Part shown: positions 16,558-25,896 of the stretch, in pieces
Position numbering within the stretch: position 1 is the stretch's first letter
Layout: the number at the start of each line of letters is the position of its first letter
Position numbers and translations under genes: made by a program
Assembly: GCF_030817835.1 (NCBI RefSeq)
Contig: NZ_JAUSZR010000001.1
Span: 62,001 to 126,000, forward strand
DNA from: Pseudarthrobacter sp. W1I19
Lineage (GTDB): Bacteria; Actinomycetota; Actinomycetes; Actinomycetales; Micrococcaceae
Direction of reading: 5' to 3'
DNA: 64,000 bases
The notes under the pieces: generated by a model
Database searches by the model: none
The model's input: only the letters and a program-made list of their open reading frames with translations
Told to the model about the DNA's origin: nothing

Positions 16558-16883
16558 TATTCCTCCTTGGAAGGTGGTAGCGGATGCAACGGATTTGCTC
16601 GTTGCAGCAACTATCCGGCAGCGTGAGCCGCCGAATCAAAGGCGCTGAAACCCGGAGATACGGGGAGTAACGGCAGGTCACCGGAGGACCGCGGCGGTCA
16701 GATTCGGAAGCGGATACTCGGGGGAGAACCAAGTAGTGCCCATCGCCGAGTGCTTCAGAAAACGAGTACTTAAGCGGAAAAGACAGGTGTGCGATTACGC
16801 GTGTGCCGGGCGGGCAGCGCGGCCTACGGTGGGTCCAGGCAGCGGCCCGGGCGGGCCGCTTATTGGTCTCAACAGGAGTTCAC
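16558..16883. other. Divergent intergenic region (326 bp)
   Basis: Separates the leftward orphan lipoprotein from the rightward coiled-coil gene. I see a 9-bp inverted repeat AGCGGCCCG/CGGGCCGCT (16841-16849 and 16852-16860) just before the coiled-coil ribosome-binding site, and a direct repeat CGAGTGCTT / CGAGTACTT near 16746-16774. No known riboswitch consensus was recognised. Promoters could not be assigned with confidence. Confidence 0.5.
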
Positions 16884-19217
16884 ATGCGCACAGCAGCATC
16901 AAAGTCTGTCCTTTCCCGCCGTCTCGCCGCAGCTGTTGTGCTGCCCGGACTCCTCACCACCAGCCTTGTGCTGGTCCAGCCGGCGGTTGCAGCAGGAACA
17001 ACGTCGAATTCTTCTGTCTGCAGCGGTGTGGTGAACCAGTTGGCACACCGCGGGGCTATCCAGGAAAACCTCCTGAAGAACGCGGCGAAAAGGAACGCCG
17101 ACGCCATCGCCAAGCTGACGGCAGAGCGGGAGGCTTTGCAGTTAACAGCAAATTCACTGACTACCGCGATCGCCGACACCAACAAGGCCATTGCGGACAT
17201 TGAGGCGCAGGACAAAGCATTGACCGATCAGGAATCCGTCCTTTCTGCTCAGGTCGCCGAACTTGAGAAGCAACAGGCCACGCAGCAGGCTGCTTTCGAC
17301 GCCACCACGGCTGAGCTGGGCAAGCTCCAGGGGCAGAAGTCCGACGCCGTGGACGAGTTGGGACCCCTGCAGGAAAAGCTCGCGGCTGCCGAAGCGGCAA
17401 AGGCCGGCCTTCAAAGCCAAGCTGACGAGTTGGCCGCTGTTCAGGCCGCGAACACCGAGGCCCTCACCGCTGCCCAGGCCCAGCTGGACTCGCTGGAGCA
17501 GGCAGCTCAAAAGGCTGCTGGAGATCTTGCCGCCAAGAATGAGGAGATTCAGGTTGCCCAGCGAGAGCTGGAATCATTGACCACAAAAGCAGAGCAGGCA
17601 GCTGCCGCTGTCCGGGCCGCGGACCAGGACGTAAGTCAGGCCCTGCAGGATTTGGCGGTCCTCGAGGCCGCTGGCATTGACGCGGGTGATGCGTTGGAAG
17701 CCCAGAGGGAAAAGATCGCTGCCGCGGAGAACACTTTGGCGGAAGCCCAAAGGGTTGAGGCTGCCGCAAGCGAGGCGGTCGCTGATAAGACAGGCGAGAT
17801 CGCCGCCGCGCAGGGTGAGCTTGCATCTTTGCAGAGGGCCGCCGCCGATGCGAAAGCCGCCCTCGACGCCAAGAACGCTGCTATTGCCACAGCCCAGACA
17901 GATCTTGCCAAACTTCAGGCAGCCGCCGCTGCAGCAGCCAAGGAAGTCAATGACAACAACGCCAGCATTATCTCGGTCACGACCGAGATAACGGCACTCC
18001 AGGGACAAATCAGCACCGTCAACGGGCAAATAACTGCCAAACAGACTGAGATCACCAAAGCCCAAGGGGAGCTCACTGCGCTGCAGACACAAAAAACGAC
18101 TCTGGAAGCAGACATTGCATTACTGAACGCTCAGATCGCAGCAATCAACAACAATGGCAAGACCAAAAAAGATCTCCAGGACCAGTTGCTCCTCAAGGAG
18201 GGGCAATTGGCCAAGGTCAATACCGACATCACGAGTAAGAACAACCAGATCTCCGGACTTAAGGGAGAGCTGACCACACTGCAGACCCAGGTCAACTCCT
18301 TGAACAGCCAGTTGTTGGCCAAGCAGCAGGAAAGCAGCGGCCTGCAATTGAAGGCAAAGCCCCTCCAGGACGTGCTGACGGCGGCAAACGCCGGGGTCGC
18401 TGCCAAGGAAGCTGAGATTGCGGCGCTTAAGTCGCAGGTCCCTGGGCTGCAGGATGCACTCAATCTGGCGAACGGTGCAGTTGTTGCCAAGCAAGCGGAG
18501 CTGACCACCCTCGAGAACGGGTTGCCGGCGCTGCAGGAGGCGGCCACGGCGGCGGCTGACGATGTAACTGCCCAGGAGAAGGTGGTGGCAGATCTGGAAG
18601 CGGCACTGCCGGCACTGGCGGGGAACGTCACCGAAGCCCAGGCAAACATCGCCAAACAGCGAGCGGTCCTGGAGGGTCTCCGGTCTACGTTGGCTGAAGC
18701 GCAAAAGGTGCAGGAAGATGCAGCCGCGGCAGTGGACGCCAAGAAGACTGATCTGGCAGGTCTGCAGGAGCAGCTCCCGGCCCTCCAGAAGGCAGTCGAC
18801 GATGCCAACAAAGCAGTTGCCGACAAGACAACTGAGATCGGCTCGCTCAACAAGATTGGCGACAGCCTTATAGCGGAACTCACGGCGCTGAACGGTCAGA
18901 TTGCGACGAAAGAAACCGAGATCCTCGGTTTGCAGGACCAAGTGAAGCCGCTGCTGGCCCTGCTCGACAAGCTCAACGGAGAAATCAGCGCCGCGGAGGC
19001 AAACCTCTCGTCCTTGCAGTCGCAGCTGACAACCCTCGACGGACAGCTCACGGCAGCCCAGACAAAGCTCCGGGAGGTGCAAACCCAGAAGGGCGTTAAA
19101 AAGGACGCCGTGGAGGCGCAGAGGACCGTGGTGGGCAACCTCCAGCTTCAGCTGGCAAAGGTGCAGGACCAGATCACGGCCATCGATCCGACCATTGCTA
19201 ACGGCGGCTGCGCCTGA
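16884..19217 (+). CDS. Secreted long coiled-coil protein
   Basis: A 777-residue exported protein of unknown function. A signal peptide (charged RR region, hydrophobic core, cleavage near PAVAA at residue 37) is followed by about 730 residues of nearly uninterrupted Ala/Gln/Leu/Glu/Lys heptads, typical of SMC-like or PcsB-like coiled coils. No enzymatic domain is visible. The mature chain has only two cysteines, 46 at the start and 776 at the second-last position, no tryptophan or tyrosine, and one phenylalanine. ATG 16884 has AGGAG upstream; the open frame to 16803 lacks coding character. It could be a cell-envelope spacer or a partner of a peptidoglycan hydrolase. It is monocistronic, followed by a strong terminator. 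Confidence 0.85.
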   Translation: MRTAASKSVLSRRLAAAVVLPGLLTTSLVLVQPAVAAGTTSNSSVCSGVVNQLAHRGAIQENLLKNAAKRNADAIAKLTAEREALQLTANSLTTAIADTNKAIADIEAQDKALTDQESVLSAQVAELEKQQATQQAAFDATTAELGKLQGQKSDAVDELGPLQEKLAAAEAAKAGLQSQADELAAVQAANTEALTAAQAQLDSLEQAAQKAAGDLAAKNEEIQVAQRELESLTTKAEQAAAAVRAADQDVSQALQDLAVLEAAGIDAGDALEAQREKIAAAENTLAEAQRVEAAASEAVADKTGEIAAAQGELASLQRAAADAKAALDAKNAAIATAQTDLAKLQAAAAAAAKEVNDNNASIISVTTEITALQGQISTVNGQITAKQTEITKAQGELTALQTQKTTLEADIALLNAQIAAINNNGKTKKDLQDQLLLKEGQLAKVNTDITSKNNQISGLKGELTTLQTQVNSLNSQLLAKQQESSGLQLKAKPLQDVLTAANAGVAAKEAEIAALKSQVPGLQDALNLANGAVVAKQAELTTLENGLPALQEAATAAADDVTAQEKVVADLEAALPALAGNVTEAQANIAKQRAVLEGLRSTLAEAQKVQEDAAAAVDAKKTDLAGLQEQLPALQKAVDDANKAVADKTTEIGSLNKIGDSLIAELTALNGQIATKETEILGLQDQVKPLLALLDKLNGEISAAEANLSSLQSQLTTLDGQLTAAQTKLREVQTQKGVKKDAVEAQRTVVGNLQLQLAKVQDQITAIDPTIANGGCA

Positions 19218-19251
19218 TCTCATAAGGCGGTGCCCAACGGCGTGCGCCAAG

Positions 19252-19285
19252 GGAAGTGGCCCGGTCAACAGACCGGGCCACTTCC
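19252..19285 (+). terminator. Terminator after the coiled-coil gene
   Basis: A perfect 15-bp inverted repeat (19252-19266 with 19271-19285) around an AACA loop, starting 34 bp past the stop; one further pairing block continues outward with a single bulge. Confidence 0.85.
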
Positions 19286-19301
19286 TTGCGAACAGAGCAG
19301 A

Positions 19302-19380
19302 ACTAGCCCAGCGCCTTGATGACCTCCTTGGCCACGTCCTTACTGGACTGCGGGTTCTGGCTGGACCCTGCCGCTACTCG
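19302..19380 (-). pseudogene. Possible gene-tail remnant downstream of the aldo/keto reductase
   Basis: Just past the aldo/keto reductase stop, a different minus-strand frame reads [19 protein letters not shown] and then IKALG followed by TAG near 19302. The composition is protein-like but there is no start of its own. It may be the stranded C-terminus of a deleted gene or a frameshifted extension of the reductase. Weak evidence. Confidence 0.2.
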
Positions 19381-20246
19381 CCGGCGGCTTCCAGCTCAGC
19401 GTACGTATCGTCGTCGAGCGTGACGCCTGCAGCGGCCATATTCTCCTCGAGGTGCTTCACCGAACCGGTGCCGGGGATGGGCATCATCACCGGGGACCGG
19501 CGCAGCAGCCAGGCCAGCGCAACCTGCGAGGTGGTGGCGCCGAGGCGCTTGGCCGCCTCGTCCAGAGGCCCGCCGGGCTGCGCCAGCTCACCGGCCGAGA
19601 TTGGCGCCCACGGAATGAAACCGATCCCGTTCTCCTCCGAGTACCGCAGCACGTCCTCCGAGCTCCGGTCCGTCAGGTTGTAGCGGTTCTGCACGGTGGA
19701 AACGGTGAAGTGCTTCCCGGCAGCTTCCAGTTCCGCAACGCTCACCTGCGAGAGGCCCAGCGCCCGGACCTTGCCCTCGTCCTGGAGCTCGCGGAGCACA
19801 CCAAACTGCTCCTCGGCGTCCACCTTGGGATCGATCCTGTGCAACTGCAGCAGGTCCAGGCTGTCCACCTTGAGCTTGCGCAGGCTCAGTTCGGTCTGCT
19901 GGCGGAGGTATTCCGGCCGGCCAACGGGGATCCACTTGCCGGGACCGGTCCGCGTGAAGCCCACCTTCGTGGCAATCTTCAGCCCGTCCTTGTACGGGTA
20001 TAGCGCTTCGGCGAGGATCTCCTCGCTGATGTTCGGGCCGTAGGAATCTGCGGTGTCGATGAAATCAACGCCAAGGTCCACGGCGCGGCGGACCACGTCC
20101 ACGGCGGCCTGGCGGTCGGCGGGCTCACCCCAGATGCCGTCGCCCACGATGCGCATGGCACCAAAACCGAGCCGGTGCACGGTTCCGAGGTCCTTCAGGT
20201 CAATCGTTGCGGACAATTCCAGCTGGTGCGTTGTCTCAAGGCTCAT
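19374..20246 (-). CDS. Aldo/keto reductase
   Basis: A 290-residue NADPH-dependent TIM-barrel oxidoreductase. The catalytic Asp-Tyr pair is in [12 protein letters not shown], the lysine in KIATKVGF and the histidine region in [10 protein letters not shown]. The cofactor end reads [14 protein letters not shown]. Start ATG 20246 has GAGGAGG upstream; the longer frame to 20306 is unlikely. Divergent from the LLM monooxygenase at 20387 with a 140-bp gap. Physiological substrate unknown. Confidence 0.9.
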   Translation of the reverse strand: MSLETTHQLELSATIDLKDLGTVHRLGFGAMRIVGDGIWGEPADRQAAVDVVRRAVDLGVDFIDTADSYGPNISEEILAEALYPYKDGLKIATKVGFTRTGPGKWIPVGRPEYLRQQTELSLRKLKVDSLDLLQLHRIDPKVDAEEQFGVLRELQDEGKVRALGLSQVSVAELEAAGKHFTVSTVQNRYNLTDRSSEDVLRYSEENGIGFIPWAPISAGELAQPGGPLDEAAKRLGATTSQVALAWLLRRSPVMMPIPGTGSVKHLEENMAAAGVTLDDDTYAELEAAGE

Positions 20247-20386
20247 AGGGGCGGCAACCTCCTCAGCCTGCTGAGTATTCCGCAAGTCACAGAAATAAGC
20301 CGGCATCCGCCGTCGTTATACAAACTGTGCCCGCCGCAACCCGGCCGGCACCTTCCCGCGAAACGTTCTGAAAGGCCGCACTTACC

Positions 20387-21376
20387 GTGACTCTTCCCCT
20401 CTCCATCCTTGACCTGGCAACCATCGGCAAGGGCCAGACGGCGGCGGAGAGCTTCGCGGGCAGTGTGGCCATGGCGCAGAGCGCTGAGAAACTGGGCTAC
20501 CGGCGCGTCTGGTACGCCGAACACCACAACATGTCCTCGATCGCCTCCTCCGCAACAAGCGTGTTGATCGCCCACGTTGCCGCGCACACCGAAAGCATCC
20601 GGCTCGGCGCCGGCGGCGTGATGCTGCCCAACCACTCACCGCTCACCATCGCCGAGCAGTTCGGCACCCTGGAGACCCTGCATCCGGGCCGGATCGACCT
20701 GGGCCTGGGCCGCGCTCCGGGCAGCGATCAGAACACCATGCGCGCCCTGCGGCGGGACCCGATGTCCGCAGACAGCTTCCCCCAGGACGTCCTGGAACTG
20801 CAGGGCTACCTCACTGGCCCCACCCGGATCCAGGGCGTTGAAGCCACCCCGGGCAAGGACACGAACGTTCCGCTGTACATTTTGGGCTCTTCCCTGTTCG
20901 GCGCCCGGCTGGCCGCCCAGCTGGGGTTGCCGTACGCGTTTGCCTCGCACTTCGCCCCCAACGCGCTCCAGGATGCCGTGGCACTTTACCGGCGCGAGTT
21001 CAAGCCCTCGGCACAGCTGGATGCGCCGCACGTCATCGCCGGCGTGAACGTGATCGCCGCGGATTCCGCCTCCGAGGCGCAGGCCATGATGCAGGCCACC
21101 AAGCGTGCCCGGGTGTCCTTGTTCTTCGGCGGGGGCCGGGAGTTCACGGACGATGAAGCGGACATGATCCTCGATTCCCCGCAGGGCCAGCACGTCTCGC
21201 AGATGATGACTTACTCAGCGGTGGGCACACCCGACGTTGTCCTCGATTACCTGGACGGATTCGGCCGGCACGCCGACGCCGATGAACTCATCGTGGCGCA
21301 CCAGAGCACCGGCACCGAGGCCCGGCTGCGGTCCGTGGAACTCCTGGCCGAGGCTGCCGGGCTGGTGCGGGTCTGA
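20387..21376 (+). CDS. LLM-class flavin-dependent monooxygenase (YhbW-like)
   Basis: A 329-residue luciferase-like monooxygenase. Diagnostic stretches are [31 protein letters not shown], and [14 protein letters not shown], all conserved in the YhbW/MsnO8 group. Start GTG 20387 is preceded by GAAAGG at a rather long distance. It stands alone between a divergent aldo/keto reductase and a 314-bp gap. Substrate unknown. Confidence 0.88.
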   Translation: MTLPLSILDLATIGKGQTAAESFAGSVAMAQSAEKLGYRRVWYAEHHNMSSIASSATSVLIAHVAAHTESIRLGAGGVMLPNHSPLTIAEQFGTLETLHPGRIDLGLGRAPGSDQNTMRALRRDPMSADSFPQDVLELQGYLTGPTRIQGVEATPGKDTNVPLYILGSSLFGARLAAQLGLPYAFASHFAPNALQDAVALYRREFKPSAQLDAPHVIAGVNVIAADSASEAQAMMQATKRARVSLFFGGGREFTDDEADMILDSPQGQHVSQMMTYSAVGTPDVVLDYLDGFGRHADADELIVAHQSTGTEARLRSVELLAEAAGLVRV

Positions 21377-21690
21377 TTCATAGGCCCGCCGCCGCTGTGT
21401 CACGCACGGCACCTTCTTAGGGGAAGCACGACGGCGGGTTCCCCGGTTCGGCGTGGCGGGCACCGCCGTCGCGGTCCAAAAGGCTGCCCTGTGTGACGGC
21501 GCTGGAGCTTTTCCGCCGGACTTTTACACATACGCAATGAAGGGGACTTTCGGGGGAAACCGCCGGGGCTGAGCATTGGAACTGCCCCCTTGGGAATCGC
21601 TGGGATTCCCAGGCGGGGCACCAACCGGTAGTCCGCAGGCAATCCAGCGGCTGAGTTACCGGCCTGGTTCTGCCTCTAAGGGGTACACGG
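21377..21690. other. Intergenic region (314 bp) with a nested hairpin
   Basis: Contains a nested stem: TGCCCC (21583-21588) with GGGGCA (21615-21620) enclosing GGGAATC (21592-21598) with GATTCCC (21604-21610). It lies about 70 bp before the GH15 fusion gene and would be in its leader. GC-rich partial repeats near 21383-21460 may include the upstream terminator, but no clean stem with a short loop was found. Confidence 0.45.
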
Positions 21691-24321
21691 ATGCCGACGC
21701 CCTTGAACCAAAGCGTGGCCGATTCCGCGCTGCTCACCCGCTCCCTCCCGCTGGAGATGCTGCGCGCATTTGTCCAGTCGGATGCGGCGAATAACGGGCT
21801 GACGCCCGCCCTCCTCGCGGAACTAAAAGTACTGGCCCGCGTCCCCGGGCTGCTGGTGGCCTGCAACTACGGCGGCACGCTGTGCGACGCCGAAGGCATC
21901 TCGACTGAAATTCTTCCACTGGGCAACGCGGCCATTGCCCTGCGCGCCCTGGCAGCGTTGCCCAACACCCATGCGGCGATCATTTCGGGGCGCTCGCTCC
22001 GGGACCTTGCCGCCGTGTCGCGCCTTCCGGTGGAGGTGCACCTCATTGGTTCGCACGGCGCGGAATCGGATATGGGATTCGCGCACGGCCAGACCCTCGC
22101 CACCGAATCGGCCCTGCAGAAGGTCAATGCCGCTCTTAATGAGGCCGTGGGTTTCCAAAAGGGCATCTGGATTGAACGTAAACCAGTGGCCGTTTCCGTC
22201 CACACCCGGCCGGCGCCGCCGGACGTTGTGGAGTCCGTAACGGAAACCGCCAGGGAGATCGCCCGGGTCCACGGCCTGTTCTTTATCGTGGACGGTTCCG
22301 TGCTGGACCTGTCCGTTGTGGAACCGTCCAAAGCGGAGGCGCTGGAAACACTCCGGTCCCGGCTGGGAGCCAGCGCAGCCATGTTCGCCGGGGATGCCTA
22401 CAGTGACGAGCTCGCCATCGCCACCCTGCGGGGGCCGGACCTGGGGCTGCACGTAGGCCCGAGGGAGACCGCCGCCGCGCACCGTGTCCGCGACCCGGAA
22501 TCCTTCGCGCGGGTCCTCGCCCTCCTCTTCGAACTGCGGCGGGCCTGGCTGTTCGGCGAGGACGCCGTGGGCCTGGAACGTCACTCGATGATCGGCAACG
22601 GCTCCTCCACCGCGCTGCTGACACCGGACGCCAAGATCTGCTGGATGAGCCACCCCCTGCCGGACTCGGGGTCACTGTTTGCGCACATCCTGGGCGGCGA
22701 CGCAGCCGGCCACTTCTCGGTGGAACCGGTCAAGGCCTCCCAGGTGCTGGGGCAGCGGTACGTGGACAGCACCATGATTGTGGAAACCCGGTGGGCGGAC
22801 GTCACGGTCACGGACTACCTGGAGCCTGCCCCGGACGGTATCACCAGCCTGGTCCGGGTGCTTTCCGGGCACGGAGCCGCCAGGATTGTCTTTGCTCCCC
22901 GGCCGGACTACGCGAACGCGCCGTTCAGCATGGAAGCACGCGGCGGCGAGGTGCACGTGGTGGGCACGTCGGAACCGATCATCCTCTTTGCCCCCGGTGT
23001 CACGTTCAGTATTACCTCGGACGGGCGGCACGCCACGGCCACGGCGTCCGTGAACCTTCAAGATGGTCCCGTGGTGCTCAACCTGCGCTGTGGTGACACC
23101 GAGCCGCAGCCCGCAGACCCCCACGGGGAGACGGAGCGGCGGGCCGGGGTGGCCCTGCAGGCCCGGCAGTGGGTGCAGCGGCTTGCCCTGCCTTCCGTTA
23201 AGCCTTCCCTGGTACGGCGGTCGGCCTTGGTGCTCCGCGCCCTGGTGCACGAACCCACGGGCGCCGTCCTCGCGGCCCCCACCACCTCCCTGCCTGAGGG
23301 AATTGGCGGAACCAGGAACTGGGACTACCGGTACTGCTGGCTGCGGGACGGGTCAATGACCGTCAACGCGCTGGTGGACCTCGGCTCCACAGCGGAGGCC
23401 GTCGGATTCCTCGCCTGGCTGGGCCGGATCCTCGAACACGCACCCGGTCCCGAATGGCTGCACCCCCTTTACTCGGTGACCGGTGCACCGCTTTCCACGG
23501 AAGCCGTCGTGGACAGCCTCCCCGGATACGCCGGCTCGCGCCCGGTGAGGATTGGCAATGCCGCAGACCACCAGGTCCAGCTGGACGTTTTTGGACCGGT
23601 TGCGGAACTGATCCATACCCTCAGTGAGCGGGAGGGTGCGCTCGCGGACGGCCACTGGGAACTGATGGTCCAGATGGCCTCGGCCGTCCTGGCCCGCTGG
23701 CATGAACCCGACCACGGTATCTGGGAGGCCCGGCGGGCGGCCCGCCACCACGTGTATTCCAAGGTGATGTGCTGGGTGACCCTGGACCGGGCATTGCGGA
23801 CAGCTGCCCGGCACGGCCGGGAGCCGGACCCGGCATGGGCGGTGATGGCTGGCACCATCCGTGAGGAGGTGCTGCACGAGGGCTGGGATGAGTCGGCAAA
23901 GTCCTACACCGTGGCCTACGACAGCCCGGACCTTGACGCCGCCGTCCTGCACATCGGCCTCTCCGGCCTGCTGGACGTCACGGACCAGCGCTTCCTGGAC
24001 ACCGTCACTGCGGTGGAGCGGGAGCTGCGGGTGGGGCCCACCGTTTTCCGGTACAGGTACGACGACGGCCTGCCGGGCCTGGAGGGCGGGTTCCACATCT
24101 GCACCACCTGGCTTATCGAAGCGTACGTGGCGGTGGGCCGCATCGATGAGGCGTGGGACCTGTTCGACCAGCTGGTGAACCTTTTCGGCCCCACCGGGCT
24201 GCTGCCGGAGGAGTACGATCCCGGCACGGAGACCCATCTGGGAAACCATCCGCAGGCGTACTCGCACCTGGGCTTCATCCGTTGCGCCAGGCTCCTGGAC
24301 GAACACCAGGGCAGAAGATAG
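21691..24321 (+). CDS. GH15 glucoamylase/trehalase-like enzyme with degenerate N-terminal trehalose-phosphatase domain
   Basis: An 876-residue fusion. Residues about 40-280 follow the HAD/OtsB trehalose-6-phosphate phosphatase fold: SGRSLRDL (motif II region) and MFAGDAYSDELA (motif IV) are kept, but motif I, normally DxDGTL, reads N59-Y-G61-GTL, so both catalytic aspartates are gone. Residues about 290-870 are a GH15 (alpha/alpha)6 enzyme: NWDYRYCWLRDGS binds the sugar, E798 in LEGGFHIC and E840/E841 in LLPEEYDP are candidate catalytic acids, and GNHPQAYSHLGF is the family ending. It probably hydrolyses trehalose or an alpha-glucoside, with the N-terminal domain retained for binding or regulation. 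Confidence 0.88.
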   Translation: MPTPLNQSVADSALLTRSLPLEMLRAFVQSDAANNGLTPALLAELKVLARVPGLLVACNYGGTLCDAEGISTEILPLGNAAIALRALAALPNTHAAIISGRSLRDLAAVSRLPVEVHLIGSHGAESDMGFAHGQTLATESALQKVNAALNEAVGFQKGIWIERKPVAVSVHTRPAPPDVVESVTETAREIARVHGLFFIVDGSVLDLSVVEPSKAEALETLRSRLGASAAMFAGDAYSDELAIATLRGPDLGLHVGPRETAAAHRVRDPESFARVLALLFELRRAWLFGEDAVGLERHSMIGNGSSTALLTPDAKICWMSHPLPDSGSLFAHILGGDAAGHFSVEPVKASQVLGQRYVDSTMIVETRWADVTVTDYLEPAPDGITSLVRVLSGHGAARIVFAPRPDYANAPFSMEARGGEVHVVGTSEPIILFAPGVTFSITSDGRHATATASVNLQDGPVVLNLRCGDTEPQPADPHGETERRAGVALQARQWVQRLALPSVKPSLVRRSALVLRALVHEPTGAVLAAPTTSLPEGIGGTRNWDYRYCWLRDGSMTVNALVDLGSTAEAVGFLAWLGRILEHAPGPEWLHPLYSVTGAPLSTEAVVDSLPGYAGSRPVRIGNAADHQVQLDVFGPVAELIHTLSEREGALADGHWELMVQMASAVLARWHEPDHGIWEARRAARHHVYSKVMCWVTLDRALRTAARHGREPDPAWAVMAGTIREEVLHEGWDESAKSYTVAYDSPDLDAAVLHIGLSGLLDVTDQRFLDTVTAVERELRVGPTVFRYRYDDGLPGLEGGFHICTTWLIEAYVAVGRIDEAWDLFDQLVNLFGPTGLLPEEYDPGTETHLGNHPQAYSHLGFIRCARLLDEHQGRR

Positions 24322-24385
24322 GCGGTGTCCGTTATGGGTACCTAGAGTGGAGGTAACAGGGACCCAAAAGACTGAAACGAGACTG

Positions 24386-25879
24386 ATGATGACCGCCCGC
24401 ACCCAGGGAGTGGGGTTCCGTTCTGAACGCGGCCCCATCCTGATTGCCCTGATGCTGTCCACCGGGCTGGTGGCCATTGATTCCACCATCGTGGCCACTG
24501 CCGTGCCGTCGATCGTCCGCGACGTGGGCGGATTCGAGTCGTTCCCGTGGCTTTTTTCGGCGTACTTGCTGGCCCAGGCCGTTTCGGTGCCCATCTACGG
24601 CAAACTGTCGGACATGGTGGGGCGCAAGCCGATCATCCTGGCGGGCATCGGGCTGTTCCTGCTCGGTTCCGTACTCTGCGGGATCGCCTGGAGCATGCCC
24701 ACGCTGATCGCCTTCCGGGCTCTGCAGGGACTCGGTGCAGGCGCCGTACTGCCGGTATCCATCACCATCGCAGGGGATATCTACTCCCTGGAAGAGCGCG
24801 CGAAGGTCCAGGGCTACCTGGCCAGCGTATGGGCTGTCTCCTCGGTGGTGGGCCCGAGCCTGGGCGGGATCTTCTCCTCTCTGGGAATCTGGCGCGGGAT
24901 CTTCCTGGTCAACGTCCCGTTGTGCCTGCTGGCCGGCTGGATGCTGTTCCGGACCCTGCACGAAAACGTTGAGCGTGCCAGGCACCGGGTGGACTACGCC
25001 GGTGCGGCCCTCTTGGCGGTTTCACTCGGCCTGCTGATCCTTGGTGCCCTCCAGGGCGGCCAGGGGTGGGCATGGGACTCGCCCGTCAGTATTGGCATCT
25101 TTGCGGTGGGCGCGGTTCTGCTGGCCGTGTTTTTGGTGGTGGAGCGGCGGGCAGCAGAACCGGTGCTGCCGTCCTGGGTGGTATCGCGGCGGCTGCTTGG
25201 CACCACCGCGCTGGTGTCTTTCGGCGTGGGGGCAGTGATGATCGGGCTGACCTCCTATGTGCCCACGTTCCTGGAAGGGGCGCTGAACACCTCACCGCTC
25301 ATTGCCGGCCTCGCGCTCGCGGCACTTACTCTGGGCTGGCCCATCAGTGCGTCGCAGGCTGGCCGGTTCTATCTGCGGATCGGGTTTAAGGCCACGGCAT
25401 TGATCGGGATCTGCATTACCGTGGCGGGCCTGCTGGTCCTGGCGCTCACGGCAGCCACTCCCAACGTGATACTGGTGGCCACCAGCTGCTTCGTGGTGGG
25501 ACTCGGCCTGGGGCTCGTTGCCACACCCACGCTGATCTCTGCCCAGTCCAGCGTTTCCTGGAATGAGCGCGGCGTGGTCACCAGCACCAACATGTTCGCC
25601 AGGTCCATCGGAAGCGCACTAGGTGTAGCCGTGTTCGGCGCGGTAGGGAATGCGGTTTACGCGAACACCGCCGGCGAAGGCGACGCACCCGCCGTGGTGG
25701 CCGCTTCCGGCGCGGTCTTCCTGGCGGCGCTCGTGGGCGGCGCCCTTACCGTGGCGGCGGTGCTGGCGATGCCGGCAGTGAAGGCCGGTGCCACTGACGG
25801 GACAGCCCCGGCCACTCCCCAGGACAACTCCCAGCCGGACCCTGACGCGGAAGGCAGCCGCAGCAGCGCTGACACGTAA
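24386..25879 (+). CDS. MFS transporter, DHA2 (14-TM) drug/proton antiporter family
   Basis: A 497-residue export protein with about 14 hydrophobic segments. Motif A is GKLSDMVGRKP (about residues 72-82), the DHA2 N-terminal helix reads LSTGLVAIDSTIVATAVPSI, and motif C-like GPSLGGIFSS follows. Substrates are probably toxic organic compounds; none can be assigned. I chose ATG 24386; a GTG at 24347 and ATG 24389 are alternatives. The tail is acidic and Pro/Ser-rich. It follows the GH15 gene by 64 bp and is convergent with the solA-like gene. Confidence 0.87.
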   Translation: MMTARTQGVGFRSERGPILIALMLSTGLVAIDSTIVATAVPSIVRDVGGFESFPWLFSAYLLAQAVSVPIYGKLSDMVGRKPIILAGIGLFLLGSVLCGIAWSMPTLIAFRALQGLGAGAVLPVSITIAGDIYSLEERAKVQGYLASVWAVSSVVGPSLGGIFSSLGIWRGIFLVNVPLCLLAGWMLFRTLHENVERARHRVDYAGAALLAVSLGLLILGALQGGQGWAWDSPVSIGIFAVGAVLLAVFLVVERRAAEPVLPSWVVSRRLLGTTALVSFGVGAVMIGLTSYVPTFLEGALNTSPLIAGLALAALTLGWPISASQAGRFYLRIGFKATALIGICITVAGLLVLALTAATPNVILVATSCFVVGLGLGLVATPTLISAQSSVSWNERGVVTSTNMFARSIGSALGVAVFGAVGNAVYANTAGEGDAPAVVAASGAVFLAALVGGALTVAAVLAMPAVKAGATDGTAPATPQDNSQPDPDAEGSRSSADT

Positions 25880-25896
25880 CGGGAAGCAGCCAGGAC

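Noticed and set aside
16620..16800. Possible c-di-AMP-type riboswitch before the secreted coiled-coil gene
   Set aside because: Several GGGGAG/GAACC-like pieces occur, but the order and the paired stems of the known aptamer could not be matched.
17100..19100. Internal DNA repeats in the coiled-coil gene, considered as a tandem repeat array
   Set aside because: The similarity comes from heptad composition (Ala, Gln, Leu, Lys codons) and does not resolve into regular DNA repeat units.
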